A stretch of 64,000 bases of DNA from Kuschelorhynchus macadamiae (GCA_030620095.1 JAUTXW010005194.1:728501-792500); one strand, 5' to 3'; shown: positions 38,095-50,076, numbered from the stretch's first letter. The notes: generated from the letters alone by a model not told the origin. Numbers and translations: made by a program.

Positions 38095-40005
38095 TATGTT
38101 TCGGCTTTTTAGGCCTTTCTCAAGAGATGCTTTAGTGAATACTAAACTAAAAATGAGCTATATCTAATAGTGTGCATAATGCAATTTAGTTTTATTGCCT
38201 ATCTATTTAAAATGGGATTTTTTACGTTTATATTATAGGTACTTAGAAGGCTGTCTATTATTGGGGTAATTTGGAAATTTTGTTGGTCATTCGTTGTGAG
38301 TGAATTCCTTGATAAAGATTTTTTAATTTCAAGTTCTTCTAAAAGATCCAAACGTTTACCTTTATTTTCTTGATGTAATAACATTACATTATCGGTGTCA
38401 ATAAAATGGTTGTTTTCTATGCAATGAGCAGATAATCCTGAATTTTTAACATTATATAAAATAGAGTTACGGTGTTCTTTTACTCTTGTTTGGATATTTC
38501 TACCCGTTTGCCCAATATAGACAGCTTCACGGTCCTTACATTTAACTTTGTACACACCTGATTTATTAGACTGGCAAGTTTTTTCCTTATTATTTATTAA
38601 AATACTACCTAAATTTAGTTTATTTACAGAAATTGTGTTGCAACCTAATCTATTAAGCTTATTTGATATTTTGTTACTATAATTGGGAATATAATTTAAA
38701 AACCTAAAATTTTTGGTTAATTGAGGCGTGACACTATAAAACTGTCTTCTAAGAATTTTGCGTTTTTTATTCTTTATCATCTATTAGAGATTCATTATAA
38801 CCGTTATTTCTTGCAATTTGTTTTAGTACATTTAACTCGTTATTATAGTCTTCTTTACTTAAGGGAAAGGTTAATAGCCTTTGTACGAAACTATGAAAAG
38901 GTGACATTTTTATTCTCCAAGACTGTTTAGAATGGTTATGAATAACTGTGTCTGTTGTTGTTGGTTTTCTGTATATGTTAAATTTAAGTTGTTTATTGAT
39001 TCTTTTTATAGTAATATCTAAAAAGTTGATTTCGTTGTTATCTTTTAATTCCATTGTAAACTGAATTTTTGGATAAATCGTATTTAGAAAATCTAAAAAT
39101 TGGGATAGTCTCCTTTCTGTACTATCCCATATACAGAAAACATCATCGACATAACGAGTCCAATAGATAACATGTGATTTTAAATTGTTATTGCTATTAA
39201 ATATTAATTCCTCAAAATGTGACATAAATATTTCCGCTAATAAAGGAGAAATGGGTGATCCCATTGGCAGTCCTTCTTTTTGTAAGTAAATTTCATTTTT
39301 AAATTGGAAATAACTTTGATTTACACAGATTCGGGAAAGGTTTATTAATTCTGTTTTTTCTTTTACGGATATATCCAATTTTTGTATAAGTTTTTCTAGT
39401 ATATCTAGCAGTTCTTTTGTGGGTATTGATGTAAACAGACTTTTTACATCAAAAGAGACAAGTTTAGCATTATTAGGTAACTGTAGATATTCTGTATTTT
39501 TTATAAACTCAAAAGAATTTTTTATCGAGTATTTTGAATGAAAATTGGTTAGTTTTGAAAGAATGTTACTTAGTTCTTTGCATAGCTTAAAGGATGGAGC
39601 ATTATATGATACATGATACAATAGGTCTAATTGGATTATTTTCTTTATGCATTTTCGGAAGGCCGTATAATATTGGTGGCAAAGGGTTCATTGATTTTAG
39701 TTTGTAGTAATTAATACCAGAAAGAACTGTATTATTGTCTTTAATAGCCCTTGTAACTTTATTCTGATCTTTAGTGGTTGGGTTATGATTAGTTTTCACG
39801 AATTCATTACAGTTAAGGAGTTCTTGAATTTTTGAATCGTATTCAGCTCTAGTTAGTATAGTGACAGTATTGCCTTTATCTGCTTTGCAAAGTACTAGCT
39901 CATTCTGTTCTAGCTTGTTTTTTAATTTTTTTATAATATTGGTTTCTCCTTTATTAGCGTTATATTGTATGTTAGTAAAAATATTAGCTATACTATATTT
40001 CTGGA
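38095..40005 (-). pseudogene. Penelope-like retroelement (RT plus GIY-YIG), two lesions
   Basis: Minus strand, 5' end cut at about 40005. The N-terminal part (about 39990-39602) reads LVLCKADKGNTVTILTRAEY, LPPILYGLPKMHK and RPIVS. A 7-base tandem duplication (ATGATAC twice, about 39606-39619) breaks the frame. The reverse transcriptase (39621-38767) has VSFDVKSLFTSIP, GLPMGSPISPLLAEIFM, RYVDDVFCIW and NFLDITI. A second frameshift near 38780 precedes the C-terminal GIY-YIG nuclease (38780-38199: SGVYKVKCK, AVYIGQTGRNIQTRVKEHR, AHCIENNH). PLEs use this nuclease with the reverse transcriptase for insertion. The terminus at about 38095-38160 holds a weak hammerhead-like motif. The preceding 37747-38090 is intronic and featureless. 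Confidence 0.9.
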
Positions 40006-40473
40006 GTGATACATTTTCTTAGAAGACAGTTTTATAGTGTTAGTTTAGGTAGTGTTTTAATAAATAATAAGGAAAAAATTTGTCAATCTAATAAATTAGG
40101 TGTGTACAAAGTTCAATGTAAGGACTGTGAAGCTCTCTATATTGGGCAAACGGGTAGAAATATCCAAACAAGAGTAAAAGAACACCGTAACTCTATTTTA
40201 TATAATGTTAAAAATTCAGGATTATCTGCTCATTGCATAGAAAACAACCATTTTATTGACACCGATAATGTAATGTTATTACATCAAGAAAATAAAGGTA
40301 AACGTTTGGATCTTTTAGAACAACTTGAAATTAAAAAATCTTTATCAAGGAATTCACTCACAACGAATGACCAACAAAATTTCCAAATTACCCTAATAAT
40401 ACACAAACTCAAACTTCAAACTCAAAAGCTGTACAGAAAAACAATGTTGAAACATGATATCAGGTGGAACTAA
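40006..40473 (+). pseudogene. Inverted partial PLE copy (GIY-YIG domain)
   Basis: 155-residue reading with FLRRQFYSVSLGSVLINNKEK, GVYKVQCKDCEALYIGQTGR, TRVKEHRNSI and AHCIENNHFIDTDN. It is nearly identical in sequence to the minus-strand GIY-YIG domain at 38780-38199 but points the other way. A block of about 65 residues present in the first copy is missing after QFYSV. It meets the 5'-truncated PLE back to back at about 40005, the tandem or inverted multimer arrangement often seen for Penelope elements. Confidence 0.85.
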
Positions 40474-40644
40474 ATATTGTACCAAATGGATAATAATTTA
40501 CCAAAATAAAAATATATAAAATATTCAGTTAGTCATATTATTAAAACAACATATAAAGATTAAAACAACATATACCTAACAAGGTTTCACACATTTAAAA
40601 AACTTAAAATATAAAATCATTACAGTTCTACTATACAAAAGTGT

Positions 40645-42873
40645 CTAAAATCTGTATGTAAAGAAATCATCAATTCGATAATAGGCTCTCACACAAAGAA
40701 GTTTTTTAACCTCCTTTCTAAACTTCACCAAAGATGGTGTCAATCTAAGGTGTTGGGGTAAGTGGTTAAACAATTTCTTACCATTATAAATGATTGAGGT
40801 TTTTATACGAGAGTTAGAGGGGATAGGTAGTAAAAGCAAATCAGGGTCTCTAAAGTTATAGTTATGACTATCTCTTAACTGACTTTGGTGTTTATATTTT
40901 TTGTAAATTAAGCACACAGTCTCTAAAATAAACAAAGAAGCTAACGTCAATATACCATACTTGACAAATAAAGGTTTACATGAATCACGAACCCTTGCTC
41001 TACACATATATCGCACAGCCCTTTTCTGGAGAATAAAAACACTTTCGAAAAGTTGCATGGAGCATATCCCCCAGAAACAAATGCCATAACGCAAGTGCGA
41101 TTCAATTAGGGAGAAGTATACGCTCCTTACAGTACTGTAATCATTTAAATTGTTTGAAATTACTCTAATGGCATAACAATTTGAAGCAACTTTGGACTTA
41201 ATGGAATTTATATGAAATTCGAACTTTAACTGGTTATCAATGTATAGACCTAGGAATTTATTTTCTGTTATATTGTCCAGTATAGCATCATCCAAACTTA
41301 TATCATCCAAGTTAAACCCAAAAGAGACTATATTAGTGATTCAAGTTCAAGGATAATTGATTTGAATCACACCAACATTTAATTATCTTTAAATCATTTT
41401 TAATATTCTCACTTAGGACCTTACTGTCCCTGTTATGCCAAAGTATGGTCGCATCATCCGCAAATAAGGTGAATCTGCCAGATATATTAATACCCGCAAT
41501 GTCATTTATATATAACAAAAACAAAATGGGTCCCAAGACTGATCCTTGTGGTACCCCAAACTCCAATTCTTGATACCCTGATACACGTCCCCCAAAAGAA
41601 ACACACTCTATTCTGTTTTCCAAATAAGACTTAAACCATTTCAACGGTGTCCCCCTAAAACCATACATTTCAAGTTTTCGCAGCAGTATTCTATGGTTCA
41701 CACAGTCAAACGCCTTTGACAAATCACAGAAGACTGCTGCGGCAACCTCCTTCTCATTCAGTCTTTCATAAAGATTTTCCAAGAATGAAAATATGGCATC
41801 ACTTGTACTTTTTCCTTGTTGAAGTCCAAACTGTTCCGATTTTAGAACACCATACTTGGTTAAGAATGCAACCATATGGACTTTTACCAGTTTTTCTATT
41901 ATTTTAGACAATATTGGCAGCAGCGATATTAATCTGTAATTCGATGCTAGGTCCTCTTCTCCCTCCTTAGATATTGGAATGACTGTCGCCATCTTCAGAC
42001 AATCTGGAATCACCCCCTTACAAAATGAATCATTAATACAGTCTGACAGCACATACAATATGGTATCCGAAAGTTCAAGGAATATTCTTATTGATATATT
42101 GTCCCACCTTGTAGCTCCATTTCTCTTAATATCCAAAATGATTTTTTTCAGTTCGTAAATGTCTGTTGGCAAAAAGAAAAATGAGTCGTATTGAACAGGT
42201 ACATTTTTTAAGAATTCAGAATAACTGATACTTGAGAACAATCTGTTCTTCAAAGTAGCAGCAATGGAGCAAAAAAAGCTGTTCATTTCATCTGCTGAGA
42301 CGTTTGAATCTGAAGCGCACCGTATTGTTTTCTTTTTTCCTCTCAGTTCATTTACAATTTTCCAAGCTTCACTCTGCTTGTTGTCTGCATATTCCATTCT
42401 CCTACTGTAATAAAGATCCTTAGCACACTTAATCGTCTTTCTATAAATACGTCTGTAATTTGAGAAAACAATACCAAAATATTCATTAGTCATAAAATAT
42501 TTTCTAATGTAGCAAAGAGACCTCATATTTCTGGCTGAAACCTTTAAACCCTTCGTAATCCAAGGCTTTTTTGACTTTTTTTTAATATTCTTAATCTAAA
42601 ATGATTTATTAAATATTTGACATAAAGATGTATGGAATGATTGCAAGGGATTCTCAGAATTTAGAAGAGAGCGCCAGTTTACATCATCACAAGAAAGCAA
42701 GAACCTTTGGTAATATTTCCTTGTATACAGTCTTCCTTATATTTAGTTGTACTAGATACCTTGAGTCTAAAATTAAAATTACATGAAAGCGCATCATGAT
42801 CTGATAGACCTTCTTGCAGAACATTACAGGTTAGTTTATCTTTAGGAAAATTGGAACAAATATAATCAATCAA
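40645..42873 (-). pseudogene. LINE ORF2 (endonuclease tail and reverse transcriptase)
   Basis: Minus strand. 42873-42679 is the last part of an APE endonuclease (IDYICSNFPK, GLSDHDALSCNF). After a broken linker, 42526-41333 is a long reverse transcriptase with RWDNISIRIFLEL, ATVIPISKEGEED, NYRLISLLPILSKIIEKLV, FGLQQGKSTSDAIF, AVFCDLSKAFDCVNH, EFGVPQGSVLGPILF and FADDATILW. One frameshift near 41330 (after NQLSLNLN) leads to 41310-40645, the C-terminal region (KFLGLYIDNQLKF, ESHLRYGICFWG, GKKLFNHLPQHLR). Most of the endonuclease is deleted. It is a jockey/CR1-group LINE. The 170 bases between it and the PLE copy hold nothing clear. Confidence 0.85.
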
Positions 42874-43814
42874 GGTTGATCAGTGAGCGGTATATTTTTA
42901 TGTTTTTAGAAACTTCCTGTAAGTCTATTCCTGGTTTAACAATACCTTCCACTCCATATATATTTTTGTCCAAGAAAGAAGACAAACGAGAGGAGAAACC
43001 TCTAGCTGTTTCGTCTCCATACACTAACACCCTATGTTTGATTGACCTTGACCTTTTCTTCATGACTGCTGTCATCACTGCAGATTTCCTCTTATCTACC
43101 ATCTGATCCTTCAGAGATGATTCTGAATAGTACTTGTGATGGAAAATATCATCCTTCAGTTTCTCAGCCTCAGCTGACAGCATATGGTTTTCGGCAGTTA
43201 TTACTTCAATTGATGTTATCATATCTCGATTTATTGCTCTGAGCTCTTCCAGTTCGGTCCTTAGTTTATTTATTGTTTGTTCATTTTCCCTTTCTTTCAT
43301 AATGCTCATTTGAGGCTCAAAGAGCTCCGTCTTTGACATAGTTTCAGTTTGTGAAAAAGCTTCTAAGTTGAATTTAATATCCGTCTGACTGTCGCTTTCA
43401 TCCATTCTTTTAGAATCAGTTTGAGTAGCTTTGGTTTCATCAAATGGTTTTGGGGTCTGACATTTAATTTTATTTGTCAAATCTCTAATAATTGAGTTGA
43501 GCCTTGTTTGCTGTTGCCTCATCAGCAAAAGAGATAGATTGCCTCTTAATTCTCTTAATATATTTATTTGTATCATCTAATTCTGTCTTAAGTTCTTGAA
43601 TTATTTGCCTCAATTCATTGATTGTGTTATTGTCCTGATTTGCAGCCTCTGAGCATCCTTTATATGCTTTGGTTAAAATATCTTTATTTTCAATAATTTT
43701 TCTCTTACAGCGATATATTCCAATTACTGTCATTGGCAAAAATAAGACCAAGCTCATTTTTAACTCGTTGACTTTTTGAAAATATTTCCCCATATAACTG
43801 TAACAAATTTTCAA
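42866..43814 (-). pseudogene. LINE ORF1-like coiled-coil protein, broken and fused to ORF2 remnant
   Basis: The minus-strand part 43814-43485 starts MKICYSYMGKYFQ with a hydrophobic stretch and a coiled coil (NNTINELRQIIQELKTELDD). After a frameshift, 43576-42866 continues with a second coiled coil (NKLRTELEELRAINRD) and a basic region (KKRSRSIKHR). A VLVYGDETARGFSSRL block follows, recalling the first block of SGNH/GDSL-type esterase domains found in some CR1 ORF1 proteins (the usual GDS is GDE here). The reading then meets the endonuclease tail at 42873, so the intervening ORF1 end and endonuclease start are lost. The function of this ORF1 is uncertain. Confidence 0.6.
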
Positions 43815-44856
43815 ACGGGCCAGTCGGAAAATTTAAACTATATTCGGAAAATTTAGCATTTAAACATAAATATGTAAGTTTTTCTTGAGTCTTAAAAGTT
43901 TAGTGTCATTTCCGTTAAAATATGGTCCAATATTTCATAAAAAAGGGTTCTATCCTTAGCCCTAATTTCTTCAGGTGAAAGGTTAGCAAGCTCACGTTTG
44001 TAATGATCAAACATAGTATAGCCTCAGCTGACAGCATATGGTTTTCGGCAGTTATTACTTCAATTGCGATTTATTGCTCTGAGCTCTTCCAGTTCGGTCC
44101 TTAGTTTATTTATTGTTTGTTCATTTTCCCTTTCTTTCATAATGCTCATTTGAGGCTCAAAGAGCTCCGTCTTTGACATAGTTTCAGTTTGTGAAAAAGC
44201 TTCTAAGTTGAATTTAATATCCGTCTGACTGTCGCTTTCATCCATTCTTTTAGAATCAGTTTGAGTAGCTTTGGTTTCATCAAATGGTTTTGGGGTCTGA
44301 CATTTAATTTTATTTGTCAAATCTCTAATAATTGAGTTGAGCCTTGTTTGCTGTTGCCTCATCAGCAAAAGAGATAGATTGCCTCTTAATTCTCTTAATA
44401 TATTTATTTTTATCATCTAATTCTGTCTTAAGTTCTTGAATTATTTGCCTCAATTCATTGATTGTGTTATTGTCCTGATTTGCAGCCTCTGAGCATCCTT
44501 TATATGCTTTGGTTAAAATATCTTTATTTTCAATAATTTTTCTCTTACAGCGATATATTCCAATTACTGTCATTGGCAAAAATAAGACCAAGCTCATTTT
44601 TAACTCGTTGACTTTTTGAAAATATTTCCCCATATAACTGTAACAAATTTTCAAACGGGCCAGTCGGAAAATTTAAACTATATTCGGAAAATTTAGCATT
44701 TAAACATAAATATGTAAGTTTTTCTTGAGTCTTAAAAGTTTAGTGTCATTTCCGTTAAAATATGGTCCAATATTTCATAAAAAAGGGTTCTATCCTTAGC
44801 CCTAATTTCTTCAGGTGAAAGGTTAGCAAGCTCACGTTTGTAATGATCAAACATGG
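43167..44856. repeat. Tandem duplication, two ~840-854-bp units
   Basis: Unit 1 (43167-44020) and unit 2 (44021-44856) are nearly identical and directly adjacent. Differences seen are a 14-bp deletion in unit 2 (after 'cttcaattg', near 44065), one G/T change near 44410, and a base near 44015/44855. Each unit spans LINE ORF1 sequence and the hAT C-terminal tail, so the duplication happened after the LINE and the hAT were joined. It could be a recent duplication or an assembly artefact. Confidence 0.92.
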
Positions 44857-46069
44857 TATTAAAAAAATGTTTTATGTTGGATATGCAAAAATGAATGTCA
44901 AACGATTTTTTTTGAAGAACGCAACTTGTACAATCACATCTACTAACTTCGAATTTGAAGACCAACGAGTTTCTGTAATTGTTGGCATACTCCTTGTAGA
45001 TGCAGATGTAAGAACATACGTTCATTTGGCTGAGTGATGAAAAAATGAGGGAATACCACTAAGGCTTGCAAAAAAATTCGACATTCGGAAATATTTTTAA
45101 ACTTTGCTGCATCAGGACAAATACAGCCTGCGGCGCTTTTTCTTTTTTTTTTGAAGGCCATTTAGATGGACAGACATCACACTTGCGCCATCGTAACGTT
45201 GCCGTATTAATTTATGTTTATAGTCAAATTGGTCCAAAATTTGATCCAATAGAGAATATAAATTCTCCGGCGTTCTGTCGGAGCTGACATTATAAAATAT
45301 ATAAAATTCTAAGAATCTCTTGATTACTGAACCTTCTGAATTAACGTATCTTAAAATTATGGAGCACTGGGAGGTTTGCGTAATATCATTGGTGTCATCC
45401 ACTTGCACAGAAAAAAACTGTGTGTTCATTATTTCATTTTTTACATGATCATTTAAATAATCAGAAATGCATTCAATTAAATTCAATTAATGAATAATTA
45501 TTTAGTTTAGAATAGTTTTCGGTCACCAGTAAAAACAATTTTAATTTTTTGTGATGATCTTTTAGTTCTTGGGAATTTCTGGATATTGATAAACCTAAAA
45601 GCTTTTTAAAATTCTCCCTATTCATTGACTCGCTGCTCTCATCATGGCCGCGAAAGACTAACTCTTGTTTTGCAAGGTACACCACTGCGTCAATTACCAA
45701 GCACATAAATAGTCTATTTAATCGGACGTTTTCGTTAAAATGTACTTTATATAGTTTAGCATTTTCTCTTAAAGTGTCAGCTATAGTGCTTTGATTTTTT
45801 ACAAATGTTTTTAGCATTAATTTGCAATTTAAATGCTCCGCCGAGTCTTCATGTTTATGTAAAGATCTTCATATATTTAACATACCTGCAAATCCTTCCT
45901 TATTCCACACTGAATATTTATTGGAAAATAGTAAACAAGGCCAGCAAAACACATAACCACTTGTACGCCGAAAACCAGGATGACGATTAAAACTCTGATC
46001 TTGTTCCTTCCATCGATTAAATGGAGTTTCCAACAAAATGCAAACCACATCCGTGATCGGATTCATCAA
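44732..46069 (-). pseudogene. hAT transposase, DUF4371 / ZMYM1-like type
   Basis: Minus strand. 46069-45869 carries a TTF-type zinc-finger region (QSFNRHPGFRRTSGYVFCWPCLLF). 45817-45473 gives LRENAKLYKVHFNENVRLNR. 45486-45112 is the DUF4371 core with FFSVQVDDTNDITQTSQC, SVIKRFLEFY and KLIRQRYDGASVMSVHLNGLQ. 45161-44732 gives C-terminal pieces (NISECRIFLQALVVF, NTMFDHYKRELANLSPEE). This order is that of domesticated-looking insect hAT proteins annotated as zinc finger MYM-type 1-like. Frame changes and gaps show it is broken. Its 5' end is probably the CAGTGGCGGC terminus at 46612-46621. Confidence 0.8.
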
Positions 46070-46574
46070 TAATGTAAATTAATAAACCCGACACCAAATA
46101 AAGCTGTAACAACGCCATAAATAAATATAACGCAAAACAGTCTAGTAAACTGCAAAGGAACTAACCGGTTGCAGCGAAATCCGCGAAAATAAAAATAAAC
46201 AACCACCCCAAACTAAACGACACGTGGGTGTAGTGTACTGCGTTAGCAATTCACCGAGAGCGTTGTATGGCGCTGATTAACATTAATCTTCCATGCGGTC
46301 GACGTCATAGCGTACGCGTTGTCATGGCAACGTAGTAGGAAAATCGTAAACTGAACCATAGCACCTCCAGCAAAGTCGAAGCGGTTTGCGCCACTGTTAT
46401 AGTTGTTATAATAATGTTCGATTGAGAGTTTTAAAAAGACATGCCGCCAACGGTTAGGTAAAATATTTATTCGAGATGTACAGTTTATTTTTTCCAATTA
46501 GGTTTATTGAACGTAAAAAGTTAAATTTTAAGAGATATATAATAAATATAGTTAGATGTTTGCTTGTTTATTTT

Positions 46575-46621
46575 TCCTGGTGAAGTAGCACTTCACCTAC
46601 TTCACCTGAATAGCCGCCACT
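46575..46621 (-). mobile_element. hAT 5' terminus
   Basis: Read on the minus strand this begins CAGTGGCGGCTATTCAGGTG, with internal repeats of 'ggtgaag'. CAGTGGCGG is a common terminal sequence of DUF4371-type hAT elements. The 8 bases outside it (46622-46629) would be one copy of the target duplication, but the other end of the element was not found. The 46070-46574 interval between terminus and ORF has no gene I can support. Confidence 0.6.
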
Positions 46622-46876
46622 GTGTTGCTGTAGCTCGTACAGATATGAGGTGGGATAATATTTTCTATAAAGAAAATTTAGCAAGATTTTTTTTTTGCTG
46701 AAAACGTAATATATGGGAAATTTCTTGGCATAAAATAAGATAAAAAAAAATCATATGCACATAGGTCCACAACGATTTCTTATCCAAGATTCAGGGTGCT
46801 AATTTTTTATTTGGTTATGTCCCTGTCAACAATGCTCGTCGAATCTTTATTGCTTATTACGAATGCTAAAAGGATA

Positions 46877-48934
46877 TACAGGGTAATTCATGAGGAAATG
46901 TCAATACTTCAGGTACATATTCAGGACCAAAAATTAACATAAATAAGTGTCCGCAAGGCCTTAGTTCTCGAGATACAGGGTGTTAAAGTTTTTATTTAAT
47001 TTTCCTCTTTTTTAAATAAAATCTATGATAATTGTTATCGCAAAATTTTAAAAGTTTGTTATTTTGTCCAAATTTCAACGCATCTTGGCACAAAATCTTT
47101 GAAATGAAAGACTAACACATTTTTTTGAGGTGTGTATTCAGTGCCTCAGACGTAAACTAAACAAAAGGTATTTAATTTTTATTAAAATTGTTATTATTAA
47201 GTTGTGTTTAATAAAATCTAGGTTACGTTTTATAATTTTCAAAATCCCACCACTGTGCTTCTAAGCACAGGTCAGCTCTATGGTGTATAGCTCGGGTTGC
47301 TCTGTGGATACATTCGGGCGCATTTCTTAGTGTTTGTGCTGCGTTTGTTATCCGATCCAGTAATGCTTCTCTTGTATTTACTTTAGTGGAATATACCAGT
47401 GATTTGAACCATCCCCAAATAGAATAATCCAAAGGATTAAGGTCTGGCGAGCTAGGTGGCCAATTAAACGGGCCTCCCCGACCAATCCATCGGTTTGGAA
47501 CGTTTTGGTTTAAAAAATCTCTTACAAGTAAACTGTAGTGTGCAGGGGCTCCATCATGCTACAAATACATGTTTTGTCTTACATTAAGGGGAACATCTTC
47601 TAATAGATTTCGCAAGTGATTTTCAAGAAAGTTTAAATATTTTTCTCCTGTGAGACTACCGTCGATTATAAATGGACCAATTAAATGACCATTTAACATT
47701 CCACGCCACACATTAATGCTAAATTTATGTTGGAAATTATGTTCTACTGTAGCGTGAGGATTTTCATAGGACCACCGGTGTTCATTGTGAAGATTATTTA
47801 TACCATCACGCGAGAACTGTGCTTCATCAGTGAACAAAACATACCTATACAACCTTCGATCTTCATTAATCCAGTTACAGAATTGCATTCACCCTCCTGC
47901 AAATGTTGAACCCGTTGTAAATGAAATGGGTATAAACAATTAATGTGAAGATTTCTCCAAGCAGACGATTGTGTAATTTGATAAGTATCTGCAATCCGCC
48001 TAGTGCTTATGCTTGGATCATTTTTAGCCTCTTCTACTTCAACGTTGGGTCCCGATTCCCTTTCAGATACAATTTTCGCACTTGGAAACATCCCAGATTC
48101 TCCAGCAGTAGTGAAAACTTGTTGAAAAACTCTTCTATCTGGCACCCTTCTATCTGGAAAACGACGCTGGTACTCCGCGACTGCTTAAATTGCGACTCCA
48201 TTGCAGAAGCCATAGAGGAATATCATATCTGCATATTCACGATGCGAGAATATCACAGGCGCATAATGACGTATTTAGATCTAACGTTTCTTAAATGATT
48301 ATTGTCAGATAATAAAAGTTATGAACAGAAATTGACAGTGATAAAATTTGATCTTATTATTAACTGACATTACTATTGCTAAGTAACACGAAAAACGATG
48401 AGAACACCAACCAGCAGTTGTTCTGTCAGGCAAGGCACACTTCTATTTTTTTACAATACATGCATACTTTATGTGAATTTGATAAAAAAAATCACATGCG
48501 CCGAAACTGTTTTAAATCCAAATATCTCGAAAACGGTTGCTCGTATCCACTTTTAACAGGTATACCTTTTTGACGTAGAAATGGCAAGGGAATAATTTGT
48601 TTTGCTCAAAAATGTAATACAAGACTGTACCAAAAAGTTGCGATTGTTCGAAGAAGTAGAAAGACATGTAGGTGGCGCCCCCTACAAGTAAGATCAATAC
48701 TAATATTAGATTGGAATTTGTCATACCAAAAAATCCCCGTATATCAATTTTCACTCCATTATTTACATTATCATAGATTTTATTTAAAAAATAGGAAAAT
48801 TAAATAAAAACTTTAACACCCTGTATCTCGAGAACTAAGGCCTTGCGGACACTTATTTATATAGACTTATGTTTTTTTTTGTGGTCCTGAATATGTACCT
48901 GAAGTATTGACATTTCCTCATGAATCACCCTGTA
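46877..48934 (-). mobile_element. rosa-like (DD41D) DNA transposon C
   Basis: TACAGGGTAATTCATGAGGA at the left and the reverse complement of TCCTCATGAATCACCCTGTA at the right are inverted repeats that run inward for about 160 bases. Matching internal landmarks include 'atacagggtgttaaag' and 'ctttaacaccctgtat'. TA flanks both ends. Its arms are much shorter than in the other two families here. The right end abuts a LINE ORF1 fragment at 48948. Confidence 0.88.
47223..48230 (-). pseudogene. rosa-like transposase C (DUF4817-type), broken
   Basis: The minus-strand translation, with frame changes, begins near 48230 (EYADMIFLYGFCNG). It runs through the helix-turn-helix region (EYQRRFPDRRVPDRRVFQQ, PSISTRRIADTYQITQSSA) to YVLFTDEAQFSRDG, HDGAPAHYS and SPDLNPLDYSIWG. 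It ends WWDFENYKT at 47223. 41 residues separate the second and third aspartates, as in the other DD41D copies. A TAG at 47561-47559 replaces the Gln normally preceding HDG, and indels occur near 47890 and 48180. No intron was detected, unlike in the other two families. It is inactive. Confidence 0.85.
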
Positions 48935-48947
48935 TATCGAACGGGAA

Positions 48948-49110
48948 CGTTATCCAATCTGCAAATATTTAAGTGTGCACCATTGTTTTAAGTGTCAGAA
49001 CTACTGTTATAATAGTGAAAAATTTAATAAAGGCATAGTTTGTGGTAAGTGCATCAAGGAACATGCTTTAATATATAGAAACCACATAAAAAATGTAATA
49101 ATTGCTGCTT
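48948..49110 (+). pseudogene. LINE ORF1 zinc-knuckle fragment
   Basis: The translation RERYPICKYLSVHHCFKCQNYCYNSEK...VCGKCIKEH, with a following KKCNNCC-like piece after a frameshift, resembles the C-terminal Cys/His knuckles of CR1/jockey-group ORF1. Nothing else of the LINE is evident nearby. Confidence 0.5.
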
Positions 49111-50010
49111 AGTATAAGCTTCAATATAGTATTAATCATTTAGCACCAGATTCGATCTGTCTATCTACTAGATATTACTTAGAATTAAATTCTAAAAGAA
49201 ATACCTGACACAGGTGATGTTAACATGGGAAAAATTACTGAACAATTCAGAGTTACATCAAAATATTATAATATTTACGTATAATTATTTTATTTATAGT
49301 AATACTGAGGCAATTACAAATTTTGGCTAGTTATAGTTAGTTACAGACTTTTACTTCTTACTTTACTTTAAGTTAAAAGAGTCTATATTAATAGGCTTAT
49401 ACTATTGTGACATATTTTGAATGTATAATCCGTTTTAGTTAATAAAGATACTGACCTTTATTGATGAAAATAACATTTTTTTCATTTTCAATACAATTTT
49501 TTATATATTTACTCTATTCTTTCTTGTAAAATATCAGTTTAACACTTAGAGAACATTTGAAGTAGTAGAAAGTTTCAGCTTACATATCTTTTCTTTTATC
49601 ATTTATCAAAGCTGCTTTCCATTATTTTTGTTTTATATGGAATGTTAAACAGACATTTTGCTGATGGATTTTCATTATTGTAAGCTCATTAGTATTTTGA
49701 AACGAAATTGAACATTATAACATTGCAGTTAAATATAATCTTTAAAACATTTTATGCATTTTATGTAGATTGCATCTTACTCCAAATGTTTAATCCATAA
49801 TTCATTGTATTACATTGTTTAAAGTATGTTTTGCTTCTATAAATTAAGGCAAAAGAATTTTGTTTACATATATTTGGATTTTGGCCTCTCTGTTCTGATC
49901 ACTATGGTCTCTTATTTTTCTGCATTCAGCGAGGCTTGACAATATCTGGTTTTCGTTTTGGCTTACAATTTTGGCTCTGCTTAAGAGCAATTGGCCAGCA
50001 CTATTTGAGG
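49111..50010. other. No recognisable feature
   Basis: AT-rich DNA without a supported gene or repeat boundary. Confidence 0.55.
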
Positions 50011-50040
50011 CAAACTAAATAATGAGTGGTTGGTTGGTTC

Positions 50041-50076
50041 TATACCTTTCGGTCTCTATTAGACCATCTTCAGGAG
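50041..50076 (-). ncRNA. Hammerhead-ribozyme-like motif, PLE left arm
   Basis: On the minus strand CTGAAGA is followed by stem II (GGTCT/AGACC, 5 bp, loop AATAG) and GAAA. Both conserved core boxes match the hammerhead consensus (CUGANGA ... GAAA). The loop and stem differ slightly from the partner at 53573. Stem III and the scissile site cannot be assigned confidently by eye. Confidence 0.55.

Noticed and set aside
46243..46497. 84-residue minus-strand ORF
   Set aside because: No recognisable motif, lies between the hAT terminus and its transposase ORF, and is most likely element leader sequence.
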